Source: Nemertoderma westbladi (taxonomy: Eukaryota > Xenacoelomorpha > Nemertodermatida > Nemertodermatidae). From it: a stretch of DNA of 32,506 nucleotides. The notes beneath the pieces are model-generated. The model worked only from the letters and a program-made list of their open reading frames with translations. It did not search any database and was not told where the DNA came from. Shown piece by piece: positions 1-9,223 of this stretch. The stretch lies in assembly GCA_032718475.1 (NCBI GenBank), contig JAUCBJ010005679.1, forward strand, positions 1-32,506, given 5' to 3'. A program made the position numbers and the translations under genes. The first letter of the stretch is position 1, and every line of letters starts with the position of its first letter.

Positions 1-2361
1 CAGTCGCTCCCTTCCGCGCGTTGTTCGTCGGTAGGAATTATTAACGGGATCTTCCTCTCGATGTGTCGGAGTCCGTCTAGTCTCCTGTTCTCTCCTTGGT
101 GGTCGATGTTGTCTAGGTTGTTCCAACTCCACGCTGGTTCGTGATCGATCCGACGGTTGCGCTTCGAGTCGCTCTTCTATCTGAGCTAGTCGGTCCGCTA
201 CAGGTCGCATTATTTCGGCGAGTCTGTTGGTGCTGATCGCTTCCGCTGGTTGCAACGTGGGTTTCTGTTGGGGTGTTTCGTCGATCGTTTTCGTCGATCG
301 TTCCTCCTGTTTGTAATCTTCCGCCGCTCCAGTACGGAATATTTCCCGTTCCGTCGACTCCGAGTCGCTAGATGAGTCGCTGTCGTCCGGATAAGGTGGC
401 TGGCGGGTTCGCGTCCGGCGTATTATTCTGGGTCTCGTCCGTTGTGGTCCGGAATCTACGGCTCTCCGTTGTTCGGTAGGCTCGCAAGCCTTCCACGAAG
501 TCGTAGGTCTCGCTATACGTTGTCCGATCCCGTGAGTACTACCCACATCCATCCTCCTTCGTAGTTCGGTAGGCTCGCAAGCCTTCCACGAAGTCGTAGG
601 TTGCGTCGAACATTGTGTCAACGGTCGAGTGAAATAGTCGGGTTTCGTAGTCGGTCTGTAAATAACTGGATTTGCACAGCACGTCACAGGTTTAACTTGT
701 AATGGTTTACTCACCTGTTTAATGGTCATAAACGCAGGTTCCTCTCTTCCTACAAGTAGACTACGACTTACTGTAGGTGGACTAGTTATGTTACCTGCTA
801 AAATTGGCGATGAAGTCGCCCTAGGTTGCGGTATTTCCGTCACAACAAACCTGTTGCCTTGCGTCGAACGCACAGGCGTTATTTCCTTAGGTTTCGTAAC
901 GAAGACCGGTTTTATCGGAGTCGTGGGTTTGAGCATAGGAATAACTTGGGGAAAACGTTTACAGTAATCCTCGACGAACTCCTCTCCTCGATCTATCGCT
1001 CCCACGCTTCCTTCCTCGATCCGCTTCTGTATTCCGCGATATCGAGCTTCCATACGATCCAGGGCAGACAAGTCGTGTCCAGTTCGCGATCTCATAGATC
1101 TATCTCTCGCGTCGAGTTCGAGGTCCGCTTGCGCGTTCGCTGTCTCGCGCGATCTACGATTCAATTCGAACTGTAGTTGCATCTCCCTTTCGCGTCGATC
1201 TGCGTCCTGTTGTTGTGCCGCTAATTCCGCTTCCTGTATAGCTAATCGAGCGTTTATTTGCCGCGCCTCCAACTTGGCACGAGCGTCTGATGCTGCTTTC
1301 TTCCGTGCTAACTCGTCCGCTGCTGCCGCCGCGGCCGCTTCTCGCGCTAAGTCCTCCTCCAGTCTGCGCATTTCTGATGCTTCGAATTCAGCTTGCGCCT
1401 TGAGTTGTGCAATTCTTGCCTCGTCTTCTCTACGTTGTTTCTCTCCTTCGATGGCGATCTGTGCCATCTGGTGTCGCGCTTCTTCCTCGGCGACTTGTTG
1501 TCGGCGTGCAACCTCCTGTTGTTGTCGAGTAATTCCAGACGCTGTTCTACTAACGTCGCCAACGTTGCCAACGTCGCTCCGTACGCTAACGAACGATCTA
1601 TCCAGTGGTGGATGTTGGTAGGCTCGCGAGCCTTCCGTAGTGAGAACTTCCGTCGTCCCTCGCGGTTCGACTTCCGGTTCGTCGATCGGTACGCCGCATC
1701 TACGAAGAAAATTGGTCAGCGTTTCCAACCTTCCGTCCAGGCAGTAGAGTTCTTCTTCCTCTTCGGGTTGTAACAACGCGTCCGAAACTGACTCACCTAG
1801 CAGTTGGTCGAACTGCTCCTGTTGAGCCAAGCTTATTACCGACTTAAACTGGATAAGGCTTTCTCTCGCACTTACCAATTTATCCACTATCTTTACCTGA
1901 GTAAAGTTGTCGCCACGCAACTCTGCAAGTTCGTGCAAACCTTTAAGTTTATCTACGGAGGCATGTACCCTACTTTCTATCCTTACCTGTAAGGTGTAGA
2001 ACTCGTATCTCGACATCGGGGCGGTTAACTCGCGTAAAACGCGAAAACCTTCTCCGAGGTTCCGAGTAATCTGGGCCATGTGTCCTCCTATACTTCTAAT
2101 AACGTTCTCCTGGCTTCCAGTCGAACTTACCATGTCCGGTTCCCGCGATCTAGTCTGCGGGACGGTAAGGAAATCTTCGATTCTGCCGTCGCCACGCGTT
2201 GCGGCTTCCGGTATTTCCGTTCGGGGTACCGGCGACGCAAGCGGTGTGACATCGGTGGAATCTCGGGTTCTCCTTCTCGGTTCGTCTACTGTCGATCTGT
2301 CCGGGTCGCACGAGTCATAGTCGGTAGGTGGGTATCTCGTCGAATGGGGTGTGTCACTCAT
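1..2361 (-). CDS. Gag-like polyprotein of an LTR retrotransposon (partial, runs off left edge)
   Basis: Reading minus from the ATG at 2361-2359 there is no stop codon down to position 1, giving 787 open codons. The start MSDTPHSTRYPP is followed by CDPDRS near residue 19, a motif shared with the gag start of the second LTR family (11432 and 32299). Residues about 95-200 are mixed helical. Residues about 278-425 are a long coiled coil rich in A, E, R and Q, including an alanine run encoded near 1321-1338. A P/T/R-rich tail follows, with an acidic DDSDSSSDSE patch near residue 660 and arginine-rich flanks. A 31-codon spaced duplication (segment PTTSWKACEPTE) occurs in the tail. No CCHC knuckle, protease or reverse transcriptase is reached before the edge. 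The Gag role is inferred from position after a promoter and leader and from the layout; homology was not tested. Many CG dinucleotides set it apart from the AT-rich surroundings. Confidence 0.6.
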   Translation of the reverse strand, partial: MSDTPHSTRYPPTDYDSCDPDRSTVDEPRRRTRDSTDVTPLASPVPRTEIPEAATRGDGRIEDFLTVPQTRSREPDMVSSTGSQENVIRSIGGHMAQITRNLGEGFRVLRELTAPMSRYEFYTLQVRIESRVHASVDKLKGLHELAELRGDNFTQVKIVDKLVSARESLIQFKSVISLAQQEQFDQLLGESVSDALLQPEEEEELYCLDGRLETLTNFLRRCGVPIDEPEVEPRGTTEVLTTEGSRAYQHPPLDRSFVSVRSDVGNVGDVSRTASGITRQQQEVARRQQVAEEEARHQMAQIAIEGEKQRREDEARIAQLKAQAEFEASEMRRLEEDLAREAAAAAAADELARKKAASDARAKLEARQINARLAIQEAELAAQQQDADRREREMQLQFELNRRSRETANAQADLELDARDRSMRSRTGHDLSALDRMEARYRGIQKRIEEGSVGAIDRGEEFVEDYCKRFPQVIPMLKPTTPIKPVFVTKPKEITPVRSTQGNRFVVTEIPQPRATSSPILAGNITSPPTVSRSLLVGREEPAFMTIKQVSKPLQVKPVTCCANPVIYRPTTKPDYFTRPLTQCSTQPTTSWKACEPTELRRRMDVGSTHGIGQRIARPTTSWKACEPTEQRRAVDSGPQRTRPRIIRRTRTRQPPYPDDSDSSSDSESTEREIFRTGAAEDYKQEERSTKTIDETPQQKPTLQPAEAISTNRLAEIMRPVADRLAQIEERLEAQPSDRSRTSVELEQPRQHRPPRREQETRRTPTHREEDPVNNSYRRTTRGRERL

Positions 2362-5050
2362 GTCTTATTATATACGTCAAGTACGGGTAATAAAATGTCA
2401 AGTGTCTGAATGTTGAAGTGTCAAACTTACCTAACCGGTACAAATAAATCAACAAGTCAGAATGTCGAAATGTCAAAATGTCGAAATGTACAAATGTCAA
2501 ACTTACCTTGATATATATATATATCATATATATACCCTAACCGGTACAAATAAAACTAACAAAGGTATATAATAAAATAAGTAGTAATCTAGCCTACCGG
2601 CTAAATTTGTACGAATAAGTGAGATAACGGTATACGTTAACAAAATGTAGATCAACAAGTAAAACAATAGGCCAAACAGCAACGTCTAAAGGGAAAATAT
2701 GTACCAACAACACTACTAATAGACAGTGAAACCCACAAATTTTGAGTACTACTGTGCTTTCTTAAGTTTGAACGACGCGAGTCGTAAAACTTACGTTCCT
2801 TTGATCTTCCAGTCGTACAAATTCCCAAATACAAACCGGACGTGGGTCTTTCCGTTTTTCGGCGGCGCGGACGAATTTATTGTCTCCCAAACTTTGCGAA
2901 AAGCGGTCTAATCCTCGAAGCGGTCCAGAAATGAGTCCTTGAGTCCTGAAAAGGTCGAAGGTGAGAGTTTTACTTCTACGCTTACGAAAAATCTTCCTAG
3001 GTACCGATACAAATTGGTCTTTAAACCCTATGTACCTTTTCAAGTACCGAAAAGTAACACCGCACACACACGGCGTAAAACAAAGTGCTACAAACTAACT
3101 GTTAGCTAGTCAAATATTAAATACGAAAGTACTAGCTACCCTAAAAGCCTACTGAAGCAGGGGACGTTCTAAATTACTAAATTTACTAACCTTAGATTTT
3201 AAATATCTCCTACTTTCAATAGCTAACAATTCTAAACTATACTATACGCTACGGCGGAAATACTATATACTAATTTATATAAATACTTCCTACTGTAAGG
3301 GTCCAGTAGTATACCGCTTACCAGATCCTAGTAACGATGTATCTTACTATGAGACTCTAGTAATGTATACGGGCTTGTACAGTATCTGACAACAAATCCC
3401 AGTCCAGGATATCTAAACAAACAGATACAGTACACAAACGACTACTGGCGAGGAACAGAGCCTTGTATCTATTCTATGTACGTGAGCGGGTCTAATGCCT
3501 ACGTACTAGACAGAAGGATACCTGTCCTCTAACCGGTGAGGCAGATGTACAGTTACAGTAACAGACCAAACTCACGGGAAAACAATCCCCGCGCAGCGAA
3601 TCCTAACTATCACTGACAGTCCTAAATACAGTAACTTGCCGCGGTGTGATTTATATGGTTTATATACGAGCTAGTGGGTTAACAGACCTAGCGTAACAAC
3701 ACTGACAGTCCTAAATCAGTCGAAAAGGGGTCGTACCTAAATGTAACAATAACTGATCCCCCTGTACGAAATCAGTCTAAAAGGTCAGGCCTAAATGTAA
3801 CAATACCGTTGTCCAGACAAACAACAGTTTAATAACGAAAGTGAAATACTCCTTATTTTGCCGCAACTAAATCAGATCCTAATTTTACAAATACAGATAA
3901 TTTCCACCTAAAGTAATGTATAGTACGCTATAGCTAGTAGAACTTTAAGGGCGATATGTTTTAGGGCGTGTGTGTGTGGGTGTGTTACAAATAAAACAAT
4001 TTCGAGTAATTCCTTTTACTAGGTTTTAGTGATTTTCTGACTAAAATGATACCGTGCGCTAGCTACTAAAATAAACTAGTCGCGTTTGTAGAACTTTATA
4101 CTCACGAATGACGTCAAAGCTCTCTCCTTCCTATCCACAACCCAATGGGCAACCACAGTGTTAGTAACTACACCCGTGATCGGCACTAATACCAGATTCT
4201 GGTTGTAAGATAAGAATAGGGGTTAATCGCTACCGTACGTTAGCTGATCTGGTATACTAATTTAATTCTAGAACTTTGTTGCTGCGGTAGTTAGCAGCAA
4301 TACCTATCAGTACGTGGCAAGGCGCGGTAGGATATTAATAAACCTCCCTAGGCCAAGCAGTGTGCCGGTAGCAGAAATACTCCTTGCCTGATCAAATAGC
4401 TAACTCCAGACAGGGGGGGGGGGGGGGTACTAATGTACGTTCTACAAAGCGAACCGGTACCAAACAGTCAGTGCTACGAATCACTAAATTATGGAACATA
4501 TGCTGTCCGTACCTAATATGTACTCGCGTACTGACGAATGGCAATAGTTCGCACCTGTAGGAAGTACAGGTTAACCCAGGGGTTCGTAGGACTGACAAGA
4601 AGGGGGGGGGGGGTGTCTGGATATAATTATTTGATCCTAAATTTGCGGCGTCCAGTGCGGTGTCACGCTTACCCTGATCTATAGGTCTTACGGCGGGCAA
4701 GGGCGTCGAACAAAGTCTTACCTTCTCACAAAGCGGGCGCTGCATAGCAAGTGGAGTATTTCGAAGGGGCAAAGGGGGTGCGCGGTCAATCCAATGTGGG
4801 CGCTAGCGTGTTGTGGACATCCCTTCCCTGCGTTGCTTACGGCCTAACGGTCTAGGCTGCCATCTCCCTGGTGTTCGGCTGTCCCGAAGTCGGACCAAAA
4901 GAAAACATGTCAGGAAATTGCAGTATATTTACAGTTTTACAAAGGATTTATCAAAACGAAGTTTCAACAAGAAACCGAATAAACTAAATTTTACAAGAAT
5001 AAGAGAGTGTAACACAAGGTATAAGGTTTGGTACTGAGGTGATAACAAGA
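2362..5050 (-). other. Long 5' leader / LTR R-U5 region of the left LTR element
   Basis: About 2.7 kb between the putative minus-strand transcription start (near 5052) and the gag ATG (2361) holds no convincing ORF. It contains short direct repeats: TGACAGTCCTAAAT at 3614 and 3704, and CCTAAATGTAACAATA at 3737 and 3790. Near 2470-2505 there is a degenerate AATGTCGAAATGTC tandem, followed by a TA-rich run (2512-2535). G runs lie at 4413-4427 and 4602-4613. The inner LTR boundary and a primer-binding site could not be located. Interpretation as leader rests on the flanking promoter and gag. Confidence 0.45.
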
Positions 5051-5319
5051 CTGATAACCGAAGGCAAACCGGCCTTTTATACTAGAAATTGCACATGGAA
5101 ACTAAACAGAATTTTCCACAGCTTCACAATTGAGCAATGAAGTGCTTCGTGCCCTATGATTGGCCCAGCTCATCGTTCAACGCAGTCCGGCCCTTACACT
5201 AAATCTGGGACATGGAATCCTAACAGAATTTTCCACTGCCTCACATTTGAGCAATAAGATAATTTATGCCCTATGATTGGCCTGGCTCATTATTCGCTAC
5301 GTTGTACGCTTCTCATTGG
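5049..5319 (-). promoter_or_regulatory. Minus-strand Pol II promoter (putative LTR U3) with CCAAT repeats, TATA box and Inr
   Basis: On the minus strand TATAAAAGG (5081-5073) lies 29 bases upstream of the A of a TCAGTC initiator (5054-5049), ideal core-promoter spacing. Upstream are three CCAAT boxes (reverse ATTGG at 5159-5163, 5276-5280 and 5315-5319). Two of them are inside a tandem repeat of about 80 bp with a 117-bp period (5094-5172 and 5211-5289). The promoter points at the 787-codon gag-like ORF. A plausible LTR 5' end is TGTATTTTGGGG starting at 5364 on the minus strand, but no second LTR is in the window to prove it. Confidence 0.6.
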
Positions 5320-5369
5320 CCTACCAATTAGCACCACACGAAAATAAATGGCCCCAAAATACAAATTTC

Positions 5370-5445
5370 CCGACTGGGATTCGAACTCGTAACCTACGTA
5401 ATGTAACCAACGCCTTAACCATCTGACCACTACGCCACGAGAGTA
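5370..5445 (-). repeat. tRNA-derived sequence (SINE head or pseudo-tRNA)
   Basis: On the minus strand a box A-like TGGCGTAGTGGTCAG and a box B-like GAGTTCGAATCCC are spaced as in a tRNA. The acceptor and T-stem arms do not pair well (several mismatches), so this is a pseudo-tRNA or SINE head and not a functional tRNA gene. It lies immediately upstream of the putative LTR start near 5364. Confidence 0.55.
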
Positions 5446-5459
5446 CCTAAGGGTTTTAT

Positions 5460-5660
5460 GTGTACAAATATGAATAGGCATATTACATTACTGTAACTTA
5501 ATCAAAATACGTCGGATTTTCAAAAGTTTTACGTTAAAGTTAAACTACAAATGCTACCTTATAGTGAAATAATTCATCAAAATGAAATGCACCGAGAATA
5601 GTGAAAAAAAGTTCTACTTTTTCCCCATGTAATAACTAATTATTTATAATATTCTGCAGG
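5460..5660. other. AT-rich intergenic sequence
   Basis: No ORF, structured repeat or known motif is seen between the tRNA-like sequence and the Helitron fragment. Confidence 0.5.
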
Positions 5661-5976
5661 AGATGCGGCCGCGGCGGGACAAGGGTCTAATCCCCCGCAT
5701 CCGACTAACGACCAACGAATGAGATTTTCCCCTGAAATGGACGCGGCGACAGTTTCCCGGATAACCTGCCTTCGCCATGACCATTAATAAGAGTCAGGGT
5801 CAGACTCTGAAAAAGGTACGCATTTGGTTATATGAGCCATGTTTTTACATGCCCAACTCTCAAGTCAGCAAGTATCTTCTTCACGTGTTGGCCATCCTGA
5901 TAACCTTCACTACGCATTGAAAGAATCAGCCAATGGAGTCACCCGATTGTAATTGATATGTTTCATGAATTAGGAC
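5660..5976 (+). pseudogene. Helitron (PIF1-like) helicase C-terminal fragment, decayed
   Basis: Frame from 5678 reads DKGLIPRIRLTT, then after an in-frame TGA (5720) continues FPLKWTRRQFPG, a TAA (5762), then AFAMTINKSQGQTLKKV (5771-5818). This is the conserved late motif of PIF1/Helitron helicases (AMTINKSQGQTL). After a frameshift near 5838 a second piece reads SSSRVGHPDNLHYALKESA, matching the SRVG..DNL..AL segment near the family's C-terminus. The fragment therefore has two stops and at least one frameshift. Neither the Rep/HUH domain nor a clear CTRR 3' terminus was seen. Role in the intact family: rolling-circle transposition helicase. Confidence 0.75.
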
Positions 5977-6170
5977 TATAAATTCTCTAACTGGCGACAC
6001 TGGAGATTGATTCGTGAGTCCGAGCCCAGATAAATTATCTACAAGGGGGTCGCGTGTAATCCGAGCTAGGAATGGAAGAATCTTAATTGAAAAATTTGAG
6101 CCACGTCGATTTTTTGGCCGGATCTCATCTGGAATCAATTGTCTTATTTGATATTCCATTGCATAATTGT

Positions 6171-7510
6171 GTAGTTTACAGTGGCGGAAATCCTGGGGGG
6201 GGGGGGGGGGGGGGGGGTGGGGGAGAGGGACATTGTCCCCCCCACTTTTTAGAATCGGTGATAATGTCCCCTCCACAATTAGTAAAGATAGGTTTTTCAT
6301 TCAGTCCATCAATGAGACCCATTGATCCATTATTGGTTAAAATTAATTGTCGCAGTATACCTACAGTGTACATAAAAATACAATACATTTTGCAATACAC
6401 AAAATACATTTTACATTGTAAAATTGGACCTCCAAAAATGAAAGACCTGTATTATTTGTATAATAATGACATTCTAACCACATTTAAATAGTAAATGTAT
6501 TTGGATATGTTTTCAACGCTATTAATGCGATTTCAAGTTTGCAAGCAGCTTTCTCATATATCTTTTCTCAAACTCAAGTTTATTAGCCAAAATGTAAGAG
6601 CTAGTCTTTTTTTGAGAGGCCTTCGAGCAGGACGATAATTTCAATCGAATAAGGCCCTTTTCACCAAAAAGGCTCCCAAGGTGCAGATATAAATTAATAA
6701 AATTGGCAAATGGTTGTACAGTATAAATATGCTACATAATAAATGCTGCAATATACTGTATATATACATGCTGTAGGCCTATATGTTACAGTATATTTTT
6801 AGCTATGATAAAAAATTTAGTTGAATTTCAAACGAAATGATAAAAAATTATTTGACAAAGTCAAACAAAGAAAGAAGATATTATCTAAATTAGCGGTCAT
6901 CTTTGCATTTTTCTTAAACTTAAAACCCATTAAATCGCAGAGAATGTATTTTTTCTCGAAAAACTATATTTCTCGAAATCAGTTAATGACATTAGTTGAA
7001 ATTTGGAACAGAGCTTCAAAATATGCTTGTCTCTATGGCTATCAAGCAATTTTAGCTAAAAATGCTTCACGGGGCCATTTGAGAGCGAAAAGGCCCCAAA
7101 ACGGCCCTTTTTGGGGCCTATTTGTTTATAAAATGGCCACAGCTAAATTTCTGCCATAATTGCTCGCTAGCATTGGATGCAACAATGAAATAAACCGATT
7201 CACCAAATTTGAACTCAATAACAGCAATATTCAGATATTGTTCAAGAAGTCGACCTACCCTTTTTGGCAAATAGGCCATTTGGCCGCTAAAGTGCTATCA
7301 TGGTGACTTTTTTTAAAAGAATTTGGATTGTCCATTCCTAAACTTTTTACTAAATTTTAGGCTGCGGAAACATCACAATGAGAAGTTGTATTTGTGATCA
7401 TTCGCTACCACACCACCCCCCCACCCCCTGTAAATTCAAGTTAGTAAAAAAGTTCATTCTCTTTCTGTCCCCCCCACTATCAAATACAGATCTCCGCCAC
7501 TGGTAGTTAA
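6171..7510. mobile_element. Non-autonomous hAT-like DNA transposon with 8-bp target duplication
   Basis: Terminal inverted repeats CAGTGGCGGAAATC (6179-6192) and its complement at 7489-7502 differ at one base. They are flanked by GTAGTTTA (6171-6178) and GTAGTTAA (7503-7510), an 8-bp target duplication with one mismatch, as expected for hAT. A 23-base G run (6195-6217) sits directly inside the left TIR, and TGTCCCCCCCAC occurs near both ends (6234 and 7467). The 1.32-kb interior has a 112-codon ORF (6821-7159) without recognisable transposase motifs, so the copy is probably mobilised in trans. Confidence 0.8.
7091..7119. repeat. Perfect hairpin inside the hAT element
   Basis: Arms AGGCCCCAAAA (7091-7101) and TTTTGGGGCCT (7109-7119) pair over 11 bp around a 7-base loop. 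Confidence 0.7.
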
Positions 7511-8046
7511 ATTTAAAGTAATTAAATTTGGTTAATTATCAATAATTATAATATCTTATTATTATTGTCACGGGGGAAACTCATTAAGCCGAGATTTCCA
7601 AAGGCAGTTCAGTTCATATGACTTTTATTCCATTGATAACACTTAATTTCTCACTTTGTGCCAGCTTGCGGTCTAACTAGAAAGTCCGTGGCCGAAGGCC
7701 ACGTGCTTTCTAGTAATCTGATAAAAATATAAGATTTCTGTATCCAGTTAGCACTGGCAGCACAATTATTAGCCTTCAAACATTCGTCGGCAGATCGACC
7801 AACAGACGGAAGGACGGAAAACGGTTGAAAGGAATGCATAAACTACATTATTATACGGCAGTGATTTTTTATGTCCTTTTATTTGACTTTTTTTGTCATT
7901 TTTTTTTTACGAATTATGCATAATGAATTTTGTTGTCCATTTAATGACTTTTATTGTCCTTTTAATGACTTTTTATGTATGTATTTCTTCAAACTGTCAG
8001 ACTGCTGATTTCTGGACTGTCAGACAGTTGATTTCACTATGCCTGT
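7511..8046. other. AT-rich region with hairpin and short tandem repeats
   Basis: No gene is supported. It holds a strong hairpin at 7677-7713 and a T-rich degenerate tandem of ATGACTTTTTATGTCC-like units at about 7868-7976, just left of LTR copy A. Confidence 0.5.
7677..7713. repeat. 37-nt two-part hairpin with GAA loop
   Basis: CTAGAAAG pairs with CTTTCTAG on the outside and CGTGGCC with GGCCACG on the inside around a GAA triloop. Only two bases per arm are unpaired. Confidence 0.7.
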
Positions 8047-9223
8047 TGTAAAAGCTTTTGCGGGATGTAACTGGCCCTTTTTCTCCGCAATCCAGTTTCC
8101 CTCAATGCGCTCAAATACTCTAAAACTGCCTGGCTCGAGTGACGCAGTCTGCTGGCTGATTGGCTGATTTGCTGTACGTGTATGGCCTCTTTGTTCTGTT
8201 CGATCAACCAATCAGAACAATGATCGACCAATCAGAGCGATTTAGCCTTGTGTTGGCTGTGGGCTGCAAAGGCTAGGGAGGTTTGGCATTTAGACATTCG
8301 TGGAACCTATGGAATCTGGAGCTCTGCCAATGAGAGCTATTTCTCTTTGTGTTGAAAGATACCTGCAACAGCCCACAGGGATCAGTGTGTTGGTTTTCCT
8401 GATGCCAGAACATCGGCTATGGAATTATTCTGTTTCAGACTTTAGCCAAACATTAGAACGGCTTTGATTACCGGAACGTATAACTGTTATCCTGCCATAT
8501 TCTGCCAAACCAAACCAATGCATTTATGTACACACCGCATTATTTTACTGCTATTTACTGTCAATGTTTATTAATTGTATCTGTTGATGGAATATCGTTA
8601 TATTTGGATAATATCGATAAATAATCATAAAACCCCATCTTCTTGATATACTGAAGGTAAGAGACCGGTTACATATAGCAATTGCGACTTATATGATATT
8701 GGTTTTGGAGTGAATCTAATGCTATTTCATAGGCACTACAGGTGGCAATTGCTGTTCTCTTTATATGTGACTAAAATTAGAAAAGGTCGGCAGATCAGTG
8801 TGCAGTATTGTGCGGTACCGGTAGTGTGCATGATTGTGACCGATAACAAAGCATCACCTAAAGAATGCGCCTTATACGTGAATCATAAGCCATCCCGTTG
8901 TGTTTAGTGTAAGTCATAACTCTGTTTACATATTTAGAGCGCCACGTCCTAAAGGAACTGTTAATATTTCCCGAAAGTGAATAATATTTGTCAGAGATTA
9001 TATATTAACGATCAATCGAATAATACAGTAGGCCTACACCGCAATAAGGTCAGAGCCCCCGAATCCAGTCTCCCGGGTATATCCAGCGGGTGAATGGTCG
9101 CGCATAGGCTGGCTTCGGCTAATGTAGTGTATCAAATACTCGTCATAGGCTAAAGTCGATTTATAAACTAAAAGACACCTAAATTTGGCAGGTTAAACTG
9201 CTAAAGGTCTAAAAGTGCGAACA
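8047..9223 (+). repeat. 5' LTR, copy A (second LTR retrotransposon family)
   Basis: Starts TGTAAAAGCTTTTG and ends GTGCGAACA. These ends are set by comparison with the solo LTR copy B, whose TSD fixes them, and with copy C (28946-30143). At 1177 bp it is slightly shorter than B (1279) and C (1198). CCAATCAGA motifs at 8208-8240 resemble CCAAT boxes and a related one is found in copy B. A 41-bp block at 8937-8977 is identical in all three copies. The matching 3' LTR is not seen in the window. Confidence 0.8.

Noticed and set aside
1274-1621. Plus-strand Ala/Ser/Cys-rich ORF and its neighbours at 722-2409
   Set aside because: Antisense shadows of the minus-strand gag-like coiled-coil ORF.
4392-4772. 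Minus-strand ORF with two proline runs
   Set aside because: The proline runs are translated G homopolymers; the rest shows no motif.
5370-5445. Functional tRNA gene
   Set aside because: A and B boxes are present but acceptor and T-stem pairing fail at several positions.
5926-6300. Minus-strand 124-codon ORF across the Helitron end and the hAT terminus
   Set aside because: It overlaps the Helitron C-terminus on the other strand and reads through the C run of the hAT terminus as a proline run; no motif recognised.
6821-7159. 112-codon plus-strand ORF inside the hAT element
   Set aside because: Low-complexity K/N/F-rich start, no hAT dimerisation or DDE motif, and it overlaps the G/C hairpin.
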